From Verrucomicrobiota bacterium (GTDB taxonomy: Bacteria > Verrucomicrobiota > Verrucomicrobiia > Limisphaerales > SIBE01), in NCBI GenBank assembly GCA_016871515.1, contig VHDE01000016.1, forward strand, positions 1 to 63,501: a stretch of DNA of 63,501 nucleotides, written 5' to 3'. Positions 8,272 to 17,712 of the stretch are shown piece by piece; position 1 is the stretch's first letter; each line of letters begins with the position of its first letter. The notes under the pieces were generated by a model. The model did not search any database and was not told the DNA's origin. It worked only from the letters and a program-made list of their open reading frames with translations. Both the position numbers and the translations under genes were made by a program.

Positions 8272-11200
8272 ATGAAACGTCTGCTCTCCGCCGTTGCCCT
8301 CTTATTGAGTCTCGGCATTCACACTTCGGGACAATTTGCGTTCAATGTCGGAAGCGCGAAGGACGACGCGCTTCCGGAGTTGCCGTCTGGATTCAAGATT
8401 AGTGTCTTCGCCAAGGAACCGATGGTGCGGAATGTTTGTGCGCTCGTGTTCGATTCGAAGGGGCGGTTGTTTGTGTCGCAAGGCCCTCAATACCGGCATC
8501 CGAAACCAGAAACTCCGGGCGATTGGATCACGATTCTATCGGATCGGGATCACGACGGTGTCGCCGATGAAGCGAAGACCTTTGCTTCCGGGTTTAATTC
8601 GATTCAAGCGCTTGCGTGGAAGGGCAACGATCTTTGGGTGGCGAACGCGCCGGACCTCACCGTGGTGCGCGATTTGGATGGCGATGACGAAGCTGACGAA
8701 TATGTCCCGGTCTATTCCGGCCTAGGCACACTCGAACACGCCTTGCATGGACTGAACTGGGCGCCTGATGGAAAGCTTTATATGTCGAAAGGAGACACGC
8801 CAGCGCAATCTTACGCTCCCAAAGCCTTTCGTGAATTGATGCAGATTGAATCGAACGCGGCGGAATATCCGCCGATCCAAATCTTCAAGAAAGGCGAGTA
8901 TCGGAAGACTTACGAAGTGCCAATGGACGGCCACACCGAAGGCGGGATTTTGCGTTGCGATGACATGGGCCGCAATTTGGAGATTTTTTGCCGCGGCTTG
9001 CGCAATCCATGGGACATCACCTTTGACGATGAGTTTAACTGGATGGGCACAGATCAAGATGACTCGTCGGAGGCGGACCGCGTGGTGATGCCGTTCTTTG
9101 GCGCGCACTTTGGCCATCACCATCGCTGGAGTAACAGTTGGACAGGAAAAGATCATCCGCAAACGACGCCCGCCAGCGGCTTCTTTCCGAGAGGAGACGG
9201 CTCCGGGGTTGGGATCGTCTATTACACGCACGATCAATTCCCGCGATCTTATTGGAACACCTTCCTGATCGGTGATTGGCTGCTCATGTCGATTTACCAA
9301 TTTGTTCCAAACTGGAACGGCGCTCTGATTGAATGGAAAGATGGAATGCTTCGGACGTTTGCCAAGCCGGGCGGCCAATTGCCGCTGTTTCGCCCGACGG
9401 ACCTTGAGGTTGGCCCGGACGGCGCGCTCTACGCAGGAGGTTGGGGCAAGGGTTATGGCGTGCGCTGGAAAGACGGGCAGATGGCCAACGAGGGACGTGT
9501 CTTTCGCATCTGGTATGGCGAGTCGTCTCCCAGACTGCCGACAACCTGGCAACGTGCCAATCGTCAGAAGCCAATCGAGACTTGGCCGGTTGAAGAGCTG
9601 ATCGACGAGCTAAAACCACCTATCCGCGCTTGCCATGTGGACGCTCAAAACGAACTCGTTCGTCGCGGTCTTCGAGTGAAGGACGAATTGCTTCAGAAAC
9701 TTGCTTCGGGGCCGCTGACAACCAGGCAACAAACGTGGATCGCTTGGACGTTGGGGCGAATGGGAATTGATGCGTCGCTGGATAGATGGTTTGCGCATCA
9801 GTCATCGCGTCTGGATGCCGACCCAAATCTCCGCGTGCAAGCAATCCGAATTCTCGGGCATCGCATCCGTTACGGACTTTCGACGGGTCAGCTCGCGGCT
9901 GATTTCGCTGATTTGCTCAAGCATTCCGAACCACGAATCCGTTTCGAAGCTGTTCAAACAGTTTGGCAGGCGGGCCAGAAACAGTTTCGCCACGCGCTAA
10001 AGGATCGGACGGTGATCGAGTACGACCAGTTAACGTCGTATGCACTTTGGCGGGCGCTGCAAGAATTGCAGTCGATTGACCAACGGAAGCAGATGCTGAA
10101 AGACGCCCGGCCGCAGGTGCGATTGGCAGGACTGCTCGGTTTGTTGGAAAGCAACGACCTGGCTGGCGATGATGTTCTGGAGGTTTCGCAGGACAACGAT
10201 CCGCGTGTGCAGCAAGTCGCGTCGCAGTGGCTGGCGCGGGTTGGTCATGGAGTGAATGACAAAGACAAAGTGCTGGCGTTGCTTTACCAGCACGATCATC
10301 GCGCCGTGAATTTCGAGTTGCGCATGAACTTGCTTCACAGCCTGGCGCGCTTTCGCTTGACCGATAAGGACTGGCCGACTTTCCATGAACGGTTCTATCG
10401 ACGGTGGCGCGGACGTGATGATGAGGTTTACCCAGAACAAAAGGCCAAGGAGATTGCGTTGGCACTGGAAATCATGTCGTCCAACATCAAGGCACTGCCG
10501 ATACTGTGGGACGCGTTAAACCACGATTGGGAACCAGTTCGAGAAGCAGCCGTGCGCAGTTTTGCGCGATTGGAGGACGCCGGTCTTGACTACTTGATGA
10601 CCAATTTGCCTAAAGGCGAACAAATGCGCCAACAACGCGCGATCGAAGCTTTGTGGTATTTTAACTTCTCAACAAAACCGTGGCAGCCGCGTCCGGGAAT
10701 AATCGAATTGATCGCGCGAAGTTTCGATGAATCGAAGAGTTCGCTGACGCGTGGAAAGCTTGTGAAATTGCTGGCTGCGGTGGACGCCGCGTATTGGAAA
10801 GCGGCAACTGCATCGGCGGACCGAACGGTGGCGATTCGAGTCGCCGAAACTGCGGCGAAGGATCCTGATCCGCGAGTCATGCGGGAGGTCGTGTCATTGG
10901 CAGCGAAACTTGAGACCAAGATCGAGATCGTTGCTGCAGAAAGGCAAGTCACTATTGACGAGATAATGCCTTTGGTGAATCGGGCCGATCCCAAACGCGG
11001 CGAAACAATTTTCTTTGATGCCAAAGCGAGCTGCGCGGTTTGTCATCAGGTTCGCGGGCGGGGCCGCGCCTTTGGCCCGGATTTATCGGCGATTGGGGGA
11101 AGGGCGGATGCGCGGCAGATCATCGAATCGATTCTTGATCCGAACGCCAATGTTATCGAAGGGTACCGGGTCAGCGTTATTACTTTGAACGACGGCGAGC

Positions 11201-11400
11201 AGTTGGAGGGAATGATTCATGGTGAGACGGGCAATTCGCTGAAACTCTTCCAAGCTGATGGCATCGAGAAGACGCTGGCGAAGAGAAGCATTGCCAAGCG
11301 CGAAAACAGGCCCGACTCTCTGATGCCATCGATCCTGGGGCAGGTGTTGGAGAAACAGGAACTGGCTGATCTCACGGCATGGCTGCTGCAACAAAAGTGA
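8272..11400 (+). CDS. PVC-type membrane-bound dehydrogenase with HEAT repeats and CxxCH haem domain
   Basis: Large exported protein (1042 aa). Signal peptide MKRLLSAVALLLSLGIHTSG. A six-bladed sugar/sorbosone-dehydrogenase-like propeller (TIGR02604 type) covers about residues 30-410, with DRDHDGVADE and the conserved GLRNPWDITFDDE and GTDQDDSSEADRV. HEAT repeats cover about 430-890 (LRVQAIRILGHR, RIRFEAVQTVW and others). A C-terminal cytochrome-c-like domain (TIGR02603 type) has CAVCH at 921-925 and GPDLSAIGGR. Such proteins are thought to oxidise carbohydrates in the periplasm and pass electrons to the haem; substrates are unknown. The stop lies two bases before the next start, so translation is likely coupled. 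Confidence 0.9.
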   Translation: MKRLLSAVALLLSLGIHTSGQFAFNVGSAKDDALPELPSGFKISVFAKEPMVRNVCALVFDSKGRLFVSQGPQYRHPKPETPGDWITILSDRDHDGVADEAKTFASGFNSIQALAWKGNDLWVANAPDLTVVRDLDGDDEADEYVPVYSGLGTLEHALHGLNWAPDGKLYMSKGDTPAQSYAPKAFRELMQIESNAAEYPPIQIFKKGEYRKTYEVPMDGHTEGGILRCDDMGRNLEIFCRGLRNPWDITFDDEFNWMGTDQDDSSEADRVVMPFFGAHFGHHHRWSNSWTGKDHPQTTPASGFFPRGDGSGVGIVYYTHDQFPRSYWNTFLIGDWLLMSIYQFVPNWNGALIEWKDGMLRTFAKPGGQLPLFRPTDLEVGPDGALYAGGWGKGYGVRWKDGQMANEGRVFRIWYGESSPRLPTTWQRANRQKPIETWPVEELIDELKPPIRACHVDAQNELVRRGLRVKDELLQKLASGPLTTRQQTWIAWTLGRMGIDASLDRWFAHQSSRLDADPNLRVQAIRILGHRIRYGLSTGQLAADFADLLKHSEPRIRFEAVQTVWQAGQKQFRHALKDRTVIEYDQLTSYALWRALQELQSIDQRKQMLKDARPQVRLAGLLGLLESNDLAGDDVLEVSQDNDPRVQQVASQWLARVGHGVNDKDKVLALLYQHDHRAVNFELRMNLLHSLARFRLTDKDWPTFHERFYRRWRGRDDEVYPEQKAKEIALALEIMSSNIKALPILWDALNHDWEPVREAAVRSFARLEDAGLDYLMTNLPKGEQMRQQRAIEALWYFNFSTKPWQPRPGIIELIARSFDESKSSLTRGKLVKLLAAVDAAYWKAATASADRTVAIRVAETAAKDPDPRVMREVVSLAAKLETKIEIVAAERQVTIDEIMPLVNRADPKRGETIFFDAKASCAVCHQVRGRGRAFGPDLSAIGGRADARQIIESILDPNANVIEGYRVSVITLNDGEQLEGMIHGETGNSLKLFQADGIEKTLAKRSIAKRENRPDSLMPSILGQVLEKQELADLTAWLLQQK

Positions 11401-11402
11401 AA

Positions 11403-12359
11403 ATGAAACTGGAAGCCATTGAATTAAGCGTTGGAGAAAGCAACGTGCGAACGTTGGCTGGATTGCTTTTGTTCCTTGCGGGGTTGATCTCGGCTCAGGC
11501 AGCGGAGTTGCGCTTCGTGACGCATGAAAGCTCTCTCGATATTCACATAGGCAGCGTTCGGATCGCGTCTTATGTCTGGCGCGACGAGAAGATGTTGCGG
11601 CCGTACTTCGCGCATTTGAAAGTCCCATCCGGTCTTGAAGTGACCCGCAATCATCCACCGATTCGCGGCACAGATGCCGTCGATCACGATACGATGCATC
11701 CCGGACTGTGGCTCGCGTTTGGTGACGTGAGTGGCGCTGACTTCTGGCGCAACAAGGCAAAGATCGAGCACGTTGAATTCGCCGAGGCGCCGAATGTTCG
11801 CGATCAGGCAGGAACGTTTGCTGTTCAGAATCGGCCGCGATCTGGGACGCAGGAGATTTGCGCGCAGTTATGCCGTTATTCGATCCGGAAATCTGCCAGT
11901 GGTTATTTGCTCACCATTGATTCCACGTTTCGCGCGCCGGACGCTGACTTTTATTTCCGCGATCAAGAAGAGATGGGCCTCGGTGTGCGTGTGGCGACGC
12001 CGATAGCGGTTAAGAATGGCGGTCGCATGATCGACAGTGAAGGCCGCATCAACGAAAAGGAGATTTGGGGTAACTCAGCGAAGTGGTGCGACTACAGCGG
12101 AGCCATCAACGGGCAAAAGGTCGGCATCACACTAATGCCGCACCCTGACAACCTCCGTCCAAGCTGGTTTCATTCGCGGGATTACGGAGCTCTTGTGGCA
12201 AATCCGTTTGGGCGAAAAGCGTTCGGTAAAGGGGACTCGAGCCGTGTTTTCGTGAAAAAAGGAGAAGTGCTTCCTTTGCGGTTCGGAGTTTTCGTCCACG
12301 AAGGTGACATCAATCCGAACCAGGGCTACGCGAACTATCTGAAAGTGGAAGCGAATTGA
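11403..12359 (+). CDS. exported PmoA-like (DUF6807) protein
   Basis: The start ATG at 11403 is two bases after the previous stop; an earlier ATG at 11379 would overlap that gene. The N-terminus contains an export helix (TLAGLLLFLAGLISAQAAE). The mature domain matches the PmoA/DUF6807 family: SYVWRDEKMLRPYFAHL, THNHPP-like NHPPIRGTDAVDHDTMHPG, LWLAFGDVSGADFW, GITLMPHPDNLRPSWFHSRDYG. Despite the name, this family is not a methane oxygenase subunit; it usually accompanies secreted carbohydrate-active dehydrogenases in PVC bacteria. Length (about 318 aa) is normal. The neighbours suggest joint function with the haem dehydrogenase. Confidence 0.85.
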   Translation: MKLEAIELSVGESNVRTLAGLLLFLAGLISAQAAELRFVTHESSLDIHIGSVRIASYVWRDEKMLRPYFAHLKVPSGLEVTRNHPPIRGTDAVDHDTMHPGLWLAFGDVSGADFWRNKAKIEHVEFAEAPNVRDQAGTFAVQNRPRSGTQEICAQLCRYSIRKSASGYLLTIDSTFRAPDADFYFRDQEEMGLGVRVATPIAVKNGGRMIDSEGRINEKEIWGNSAKWCDYSGAINGQKVGITLMPHPDNLRPSWFHSRDYGALVANPFGRKAFGKGDSSRVFVKKGEVLPLRFGVFVHEGDINPNQGYANYLKVEAN

Positions 12360-12362
12360 TCG

Positions 12363-13538
12363 ATGAAAACGCGTCACATGAATTTTAGCGACGGTATTTC
12401 CACCTCGGCTCCTCCGCATGGACCGGTCGTAGGACGGGCGTCTCGCCTGTCCAGCATCTGCGTACACCAAAAAAAGGACAGGCGGGACGCCCTGTCCTGC
12501 GAAGTTCATGGACGCAATGCCAGGGAGAGGGCCACGTGGCTTCGCCACGTAGCGACGATACGTTTTCTGGCCATCGCGCTGTTGTTCGCAAGCTTCGTTC
12601 GCGCTGATGAAGTCCGCATTGCCACGATGCGTCTCGGCACCTCTTGGTACGTTTTTGGCGCGACTCTTTATAAGCTTCTTAAAGATAATCTTCCGGCCGG
12701 AACACGTGTCGAGGTGATTGCCAAAGGCGGCGGCGTGGGCAATCCCGTACTCGTGAATTCTGGCAAAGCGTCGATCGCGCTGGCGAACGTTGCATCGGCC
12801 GTGTGGGCGCGCGACGGAGATGCCATCGCTTACGAGGGCAAGAAACATGAGAATATTCGAGCCCTGGTCGGTGGTTTGAATTCGGTTTGGTACATCGTGC
12901 TGGCTCGCGAAGAGTTCGTTGCGAGAACGGGGCAGGATACGCTGGAAAAGATCCTTCTGGGGAAGGAACCGGTGCGGATCATCATGAAACCCCGCGGCAG
13001 CACGATTCCGGTGATCGCGGATATGATTTTCGATGCGCTCGGTACGAGTCGCGCAAGGATCGCCGCTAATGGCGGACAGGTGCTGCAAGTGGATCCGCAA
13101 CAAATTCCCGATTTGTTTCGAGATGGGCGGGCGGACGTCTATTTTGAGGCGGCGCCGCTCGGCCACCCGACCGTGACCGAGGTAACATTGACGAGCCAGG
13201 TGAGGTTTCTCGAATTGCCTGAATCGGTGATCCACAAACTGACTCGGCACGGCCTTCGTCCAAGTGCGCTGCCGAAATTCTTTAAAGGCCAAACGGCGCC
13301 GACGCCTTCGGTCGATCTCGGAACGGTCCTGCTGGCGCATAAAGCCCTTTCCGACGAGCTGGCTTATCTAATCACGAAAACGATTTGCGAAAACAAAACT
13401 GTGATGGGCAAAGGGCACAAAGCCTGGGCGAAGTTTCAACCTGAAGTTGCCGGACAACCTGAGAACACAGGCATTCTTCTGCATCCAGGAGCGCGGCGTT
13501 ATTACGAAGAGAAAGGGTGGTTGCAGGCGCAAAGGTGA
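12363..13538 (+). CDS. TAXI-family TRAP transporter substrate-binding protein (N-terminus invaded by a repeat)
   Basis: Periplasmic binding protein for a TRAP transporter (TAXI/NMT1_3 family). The mature part starts after FLAIALLFASFVRADE and shows RIATMRLGTSWYVFGATLYK, the Gly-rich KGGGVGNPVLVNSG, and a C-terminal helix region ending YYEEKGWLQAQR. The frame opens at ATG 12363, 3 bases after the previous stop, but its first about 55 codons run through a family-A palindromic repeat (12427-12510) before the signal peptide. No ATG, GTG or TTG in frame was found between the repeat and the signal peptide, so either the leader is really extended or the start is non-standard. The cognate fused permease follows at 13663. 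Confidence 0.85.
   Translation: MKTRHMNFSDGISTSAPPHGPVVGRASRLSSICVHQKKDRRDALSCEVHGRNARERATWLRHVATIRFLAIALLFASFVRADEVRIATMRLGTSWYVFGATLYKLLKDNLPAGTRVEVIAKGGGVGNPVLVNSGKASIALANVASAVWARDGDAIAYEGKKHENIRALVGGLNSVWYIVLAREEFVARTGQDTLEKILLGKEPVRIIMKPRGSTIPVIADMIFDALGTSRARIAANGGQVLQVDPQQIPDLFRDGRADVYFEAAPLGHPTVTEVTLTSQVRFLELPESVIHKLTRHGLRPSALPKFFKGQTAPTPSVDLGTVLLAHKALSDELAYLITKTICENKTVMGKGHKAWAKFQPEVAGQPENTGILLHPGARRYYEEKGWLQAQR
12427..12510. repeat. family-A palindromic repeat, copy 2 (inside the TAXI reading frame)
   Basis: Arms GTAGGACGGGCGTCTCGCCT and AGGCGGGACGCCCTGTCCTG enclose the loop CCAGCATCTGCGTACACC. That loop is conserved, in reverse complement, in copy 3 (GGTGTTCGCAGATGCTGG). So the whole element, not just the stem, is conserved. 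It is followed at about 12530-12550 by a small ACGTGGC/GCCACGT hairpin. Confidence 0.75.
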
Positions 13539-13662
13539 GTATGTTCGTCGTTCTCGTGACCATCCGCATGGAGAGGAGTTGGGACGGCTCGTCCCTAAGC
13601 GCCAAACGGGGATGGGCGATGCCAGCTCTGGCTCGTAAAAGGCTTAGCCCGAGGGGCTGGCT

Positions 13663-15681
13663 ATGAGTTCGGGTTCGTCATCGCTGCCAGCGCGACAAAG
13701 TTCTGATCCGCGCCCATCGGAGCCACGCGAAGCGCAGAGCTGGGACAAAGCAGTTCAATTGCTCCAGGCTGTCATCAGCTGTCTCTGGCTAGGTTTCCAA
13801 ACGTACATCCTCTTCTTCCCGCAACCCGCATTGGCGCAATGTCCGCTTCACCTCGGCTTTGCTTTGGCACTGGTGTTGTTGTCGTATCCGCTGAAAGCGA
13901 AAGGCCCTGTAAATTGGCGGCGCGCTCTCGACATTTTCCTTCTAGCCGGCGTGCTGTTCGCAATCCTCTATTACTCCGTTTCGCGCCAACGCCTGATGGA
14001 ACGCATGGAGGGCGTCGATCCGATTCTGAATGTTGATCTCGCGATGGGCGTGATGTTGACCGCAATTGTTCTCGAATGCGTCCGGCGCGTGACTGGTTGG
14101 TCGCTGCTTTCGGTCATCCTTCTTTCGCTCGCGCTCGGTTTCGTTGGGACAGTATTTCCCGGCTGGGTGGATCTCTCGTGGATACCAGAAATGCTGAAGT
14201 TCAGCGGGTTCTCGCTTTCGGAAGCCGTCGAGAACTTTACGATGACGGCGAATGGGTTGCTCGGTGTTACGACCTCCACGTCCGTGATGTTCGTCTTTTA
14301 TTTCGTGGCGTTCGGCGCGGTGTATGCGGCCATTGGCGGTGGTCAGCTTTTCACCGACATCGGTTTGACATTAGCGGGCAAGCAGAAGGGTGGCGCGGCG
14401 AAGGCGTCCGTAATTTCCAGCGGTCTAATGGGAACGGTCAGCGGCAGCGCCGTTGCCAACGTGGCGGCCGATGGGATTTTTACCATCCCGTTGATGAAGG
14501 CGACCGGTTATTCGCCCACGCACGCGGCGGCGGTTGAGGCTGTGGCATCGACGGGCGGTCAGTTAATGCCTCCGGTCATGGGGGTGGCTGCGTTTGTCAT
14601 GGCGGAGTTGCTGCAGGTGCCGTATACGCAGGTCGCTTTGGCCGGTGTTATTCCAGCGCTGGCCTTTTATCTGTCGATCTTTCTGGTCGTCGATCTGAAT
14701 GCGCGCAAGACTGGCGCCGGTGTTTTGACCGCTCATGCTCCAAAGCCGCCGCCCATTCTCCCGCGCCTCTATCTGCTTCTGCCGCCTCTGCTGCTGGTCG
14801 TCTTGCTCGCCTTGGGGAAATCAGCGAGCTATTCGGCGGCGTTGGCAACAGGGGTGTGTATTGCAATCAGCGTGCTTAAGGAGGCTTCGCGCCTGGATCG
14901 TCGAGGCTGGATCAACACGGTGATGCAAACGTGCAAGCAAGCCGCCGAGGTGGCGGTCCCTATCGCCGCGATTGGCATTATCATCGAAGTCGCGGTCCAA
15001 TCGAACCTCGCGCTGAAGTTCTCCATTCTTTTGGTCGAGCTCGGCGCGGGGAATACGCTGGCGTCGTTAGCATTGATTGTGGTTGGTTGCATCGTTATGG
15101 GAATGGGTTTGCCGACCGTCGCGGCCTATATGATCGGCGCGATCTTTTTCGTGCCGGTCATGATTGATCTTGGAATCAGCCCGTTAGCCGCGCATTTTTT
15201 TGTCATGTACTACAGTGTGCTTTCGATGGTCACGCCGCCGGTGGCATTGGCGTCGATTACGGCGGCAGGGCTGGCCAAGGCAGATTCCACACGGACCGGG
15301 CTCAAAGCGTTTCAGTTGAGTTTAGTGGCGTTTTTTGTTCCGTTCATGTTCGTGTTTGAACCGGCTTTGCTGGCGCAAGGGCCTTGGGACAGAACGCTGA
15401 CTGGTTTGCTCGCGCTAGCGCTAGGCGCGCTTGGTTGGGCGGTGGCGTTGGAAGGACACTTGAGGCACGCGTTGTCGGCGCTGCAACGGTGTGTCGTTGG
15501 CTGCGCGGGCCTGATGATATTTCTGGCGCCATTGATCGTTGATCGACTGGTGAAAAACTCCGGACAAACTGTGGGAGGAGCGCGTTTTTGGGTTTGGTCC
15601 AGTGCGATTGGTTTGCTAGTCATTTCGCTCTTGTGGTGCATTCTCAGAAAGCAGAAGGAAACAGCGGATGCAAACAGTTGA
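13663..15681 (+). CDS. TRAP transporter permease, fused 4TM/12TM (DctQ-DctM type)
   Basis: Inner-membrane permease of a TRAP-TAXI system, 672 aa. The N-terminal part (about 1-170) holds the small-subunit-like helices, followed by the large DctM-type domain with characteristic GGGQLFTDIGLTLAGKQKGG, SSGLMGTVSGSAVANVAADG, TGYSPTHAAAVEAVASTGGQ and GMGLPTVAAY motifs and many hydrophobic spans. Fused permeases pair with TAXI binding proteins, here the gene just upstream. The substrate is likely a carboxylate, driven by Na+ or H+. The gene overlaps the DUF1445 gene by 14 bases, so the two are co-translated. Confidence 0.92.
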   Translation: MSSGSSSLPARQSSDPRPSEPREAQSWDKAVQLLQAVISCLWLGFQTYILFFPQPALAQCPLHLGFALALVLLSYPLKAKGPVNWRRALDIFLLAGVLFAILYYSVSRQRLMERMEGVDPILNVDLAMGVMLTAIVLECVRRVTGWSLLSVILLSLALGFVGTVFPGWVDLSWIPEMLKFSGFSLSEAVENFTMTANGLLGVTTSTSVMFVFYFVAFGAVYAAIGGGQLFTDIGLTLAGKQKGGAAKASVISSGLMGTVSGSAVANVAADGIFTIPLMKATGYSPTHAAAVEAVASTGGQLMPPVMGVAAFVMAELLQVPYTQVALAGVIPALAFYLSIFLVVDLNARKTGAGVLTAHAPKPPPILPRLYLLLPPLLLVVLLALGKSASYSAALATGVCIAISVLKEASRLDRRGWINTVMQTCKQAAEVAVPIAAIGIIIEVAVQSNLALKFSILLVELGAGNTLASLALIVVGCIVMGMGLPTVAAYMIGAIFFVPVMIDLGISPLAAHFFVMYYSVLSMVTPPVALASITAAGLAKADSTRTGLKAFQLSLVAFFVPFMFVFEPALLAQGPWDRTLTGLLALALGALGWAVALEGHLRHALSALQRCVVGCAGLMIFLAPLIVDRLVKNSGQTVGGARFWVWSSAIGLLVISLLWCILRKQKETADANS

Positions 15682-16444
15682 ACTTACCCCAGCGCAGAAA
15701 GCGCGGCGCGATATTCGCGAGGGACGGCATCAAGGCCCAACGCACGGTTTGGCGATGGGTTACGTGCAGGCGAATCTCGTGATTATCCGGAAGCCACTGG
15801 CATTCGATTTCCTGCTCTATTGTCAGCGCAACCAACGCGCCTGTCCAATTCTCGAGGTTACCGACGCCGGTGACGCCGAACCGAAGCGAACCGCGCCCGG
15901 TGCGGACTTGCGGACGGATTTGCCGCGCTACGCGATTTACCGCGAAGGCTGTCGCACCAACGACGAGACGAAGATCGGGCATTTGTGGGAGCGCGGCTTC
16001 GTTTCGTTCCTGATCGGGTCTGGAATCTCGTTTGATCAAGCTTTGGAAAGAGCAGGCGTTCCTACGAACAAGAATCGTTGGGTGCTCAGGACGACGGTGC
16101 CGACCATCTCGGCCGGACCATTTCATGGAAATCTCGTAGTTACGATGCGATGGTTAACACCGCAGCAGGCCATAACTGCGACACAGGTAACGTCGAGGTT
16201 CCCATTCAATCACGGCGCGCCGATTCATATTGGCGATCCGGATGCGATCGGCGCCGATCTGCGATGTCCATTGCACGGACCGCCTGTCGAGAAGGCGCCA
16301 AAGGAATTGGTGGCGGTCTTTTGGGCTTGCGGTGTGACTCCACAGGCGGCGGCCGAAGCAGCGAAGATCGATCTGATGATTGCCCACGCGCCTGCGCACG
16401 GCTTTATCACCGACTTGAAAGCGGATGAGATTTGTTTGCAGTAG
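15668..16444 (+). CDS. DUF1445 putative hydro-lyase (D-glutamate cyclase-like)
   Basis: 258-residue cytosolic protein of the DUF1445/PF07286 family. Visible family blocks are ARRDIREGRHQGPTHGLAMG near the N-terminus, QANLVIIRKPLAFDFLLYCQ, DLRTDLPRYAIYREG, IGCSFSFE-equivalent FLIGSGISFDQAL, and HGAPIHIGDPDAIGADL. Members are annotated as hydro-lyases, and the homologous domain of human DGLUCY cyclises D-glutamate. It overlaps the TRAP permease by 14 bases, so its substrate is probably what the transporter imports, or a product of it. The exact reaction cannot be read from sequence. Confidence 0.85.
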   Translation: MQTVELTPAQKARRDIREGRHQGPTHGLAMGYVQANLVIIRKPLAFDFLLYCQRNQRACPILEVTDAGDAEPKRTAPGADLRTDLPRYAIYREGCRTNDETKIGHLWERGFVSFLIGSGISFDQALERAGVPTNKNRWVLRTTVPTISAGPFHGNLVVTMRWLTPQQAITATQVTSRFPFNHGAPIHIGDPDAIGADLRCPLHGPPVEKAPKELVAVFWACGVTPQAAAEAAKIDLMIAHAPAHGFITDLKADEICLQ

Positions 16445-16459
16445 GCGCCATGAGGTTTT

Positions 16460-16690
16460 ACCACGAATGAACACGAATAAACACGAATGGAAGCGCCAGG
16501 GATGAATCTCGGCACTGCCAGCGGTCAGCACGTGCCTCCGTCCTAACGCAGGCTTGAAGCCTGCCGTATCGCCGACTTTTAGTCGGCATCGGTTTCACAT
16601 TTTCCCGGACGTCTGATTTGGCTGAGGCTGTGCGGATTGAAACACCGCAGTACAGCAGAGTGAAACTCCGCGCTACGACAGAGCGCTGGT
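16460..16690. repeat. intergenic repeat cluster: period-10 array and family-C hairpins
   Basis: The gap after the hydro-lyase holds a short direct array of (A)ACACGAATGA-like units at 16460-16490. It also has perfect hairpins GCAGGCTTGAAGCCTGC (16548-16564) and GCCGACTTTTAGTCGGC (16571-16587), and a degenerate CGCAG...CTCCGCGCTACG hairpin near 16645-16678. These are the same modules as at 57116-57244. No gene was recognised. Confidence 0.6.
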
Positions 16691-16728
16691 GTCATTAGTG
16701 TTGATTTGTGGCAAAAGGCTTTGTTCAA

Positions 16729-17712
16729 ATGAATGCTATGAATTGGAAAGATCATCCTTGGGCCGGAGTCTTCCCGGCGACGCTATGCGCTTTTCATGCT
16801 GATGAATCGATCGACGAAAATGGGTTGCGGTCCTATTTCACCGAGTTGGCGAGCGTCGAAGGCATCAAAGGCCTCACTTGCAACGGCCACACCGGCGAAA
16901 TCATGTCATTGCGCCCGAGCGAACGCGCGCGCGTTACACGCATCCTTGCGAAATCGGTTCAGGAAGCGCATCGCAAGACTGGGCGGAACGTTAAGGTGAT
17001 CTCCGGCGTTTCCGCGGAAGGAAGCCTCGAAGCTGTTGACCACGCGCTGGCGGCGAAAGAAGCCGGGGCCGATGCGATTCTGCTGATGCCGCCTCACCAT
17101 TGGCTCCGCTTTGGTCGCAGTTCGCAAACGGCGGTCGGTTTTTTTCAAGATGTCGCGGAAGGCGCAGGAATTCCCATTGTCGTGCATCAGTATCCCGCGT
17201 GGACGAAAGCAGGCTACACGCTCGCTGAAATGCTGGAGATGGTTAAAATCCCGCAAGTCGTGTGCATCAAGATGGGAACGCGAGACATGGCTCGCTGGCT
17301 GTACGATTATGAGAAGCTCAAAGCGGCTGCGCCGCGCGTTACGATCATTACTTGCCACGATGAGTTTCTTTTGCCGACATTGCTGGAAGCGGCGGACGGG
17401 GCATTGATCGGTTTCGCCGGGTTTGCGCCTGAGTTAATGGTCGAGTTGGTTCACGCGGCCCTTGATGGCGGCCTCGCCCGCGCGAAGAAGGCCCAGCAAA
17501 CCGTCGCGCCACTGGCCCGCATCATTTATGACTTCGGCGAGCCGGGATGTGGCGCACATCAACGGATGAAAGTCGCGCGGTGGCTGATGGGGAAGTTCCC
17601 GAGTCCGCATTTTCGGCGGCCGGTGAGACCGTTGCCGGCTGAGAAGGTTAGCGATATTCGCAGGCGCCTGGAAGAGATCGGCTTCTCGTGTCCACAAGCA
17701 AGTTCAATCTGA
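16729..17712 (+). CDS. DapA/DHDPS-family aldolase (lyase)
   Basis: TIM-barrel class I aldolase family. The start is ATG 16729 (AAAGG 12 bases upstream) or ATG 16738; a GTG at 16708 is less likely. The protein opens WKDHPWAGVFPATLCAFHAD, then EGIKGLTCNGHTGE (substrate carboxylate-binding Gly-Xaa-Thr/Ser-Gly-Glu loop) and VISGVSAEGSLEAVDHALAA. The Schiff-base Lys is in VCIKMGTRD, and the Tyr of HQYPAWT is near the active site. The family covers dihydrodipicolinate synthase, N-acetylneuraminate lyase and KDG/5-keto-4-deoxyglucarate aldolases. With TRAP uptake, a PL22-like protein and a uronate-isomerase-like gene in the window, a keto-deoxy sugar acid aldolase is more likely than lysine synthesis. 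That is an inference. Confidence 0.82.
   Translation: MNAMNWKDHPWAGVFPATLCAFHADESIDENGLRSYFTELASVEGIKGLTCNGHTGEIMSLRPSERARVTRILAKSVQEAHRKTGRNVKVISGVSAEGSLEAVDHALAAKEAGADAILLMPPHHWLRFGRSSQTAVGFFQDVAEGAGIPIVVHQYPAWTKAGYTLAEMLEMVKIPQVVCIKMGTRDMARWLYDYEKLKAAAPRVTIITCHDEFLLPTLLEAADGALIGFAGFAPELMVELVHAALDGGLARAKKAQQTVAPLARIIYDFGEPGCGAHQRMKVARWLMGKFPSPHFRRPVRPLPAEKVSDIRRRLEEIGFSCPQASSI

Noticed and set aside
16708..16728. GTG at 16708 as start of the DapA-family gene
   Set aside because: It adds residues not typical of the family, and the ATG at 16729 has a reasonable ribosome site.
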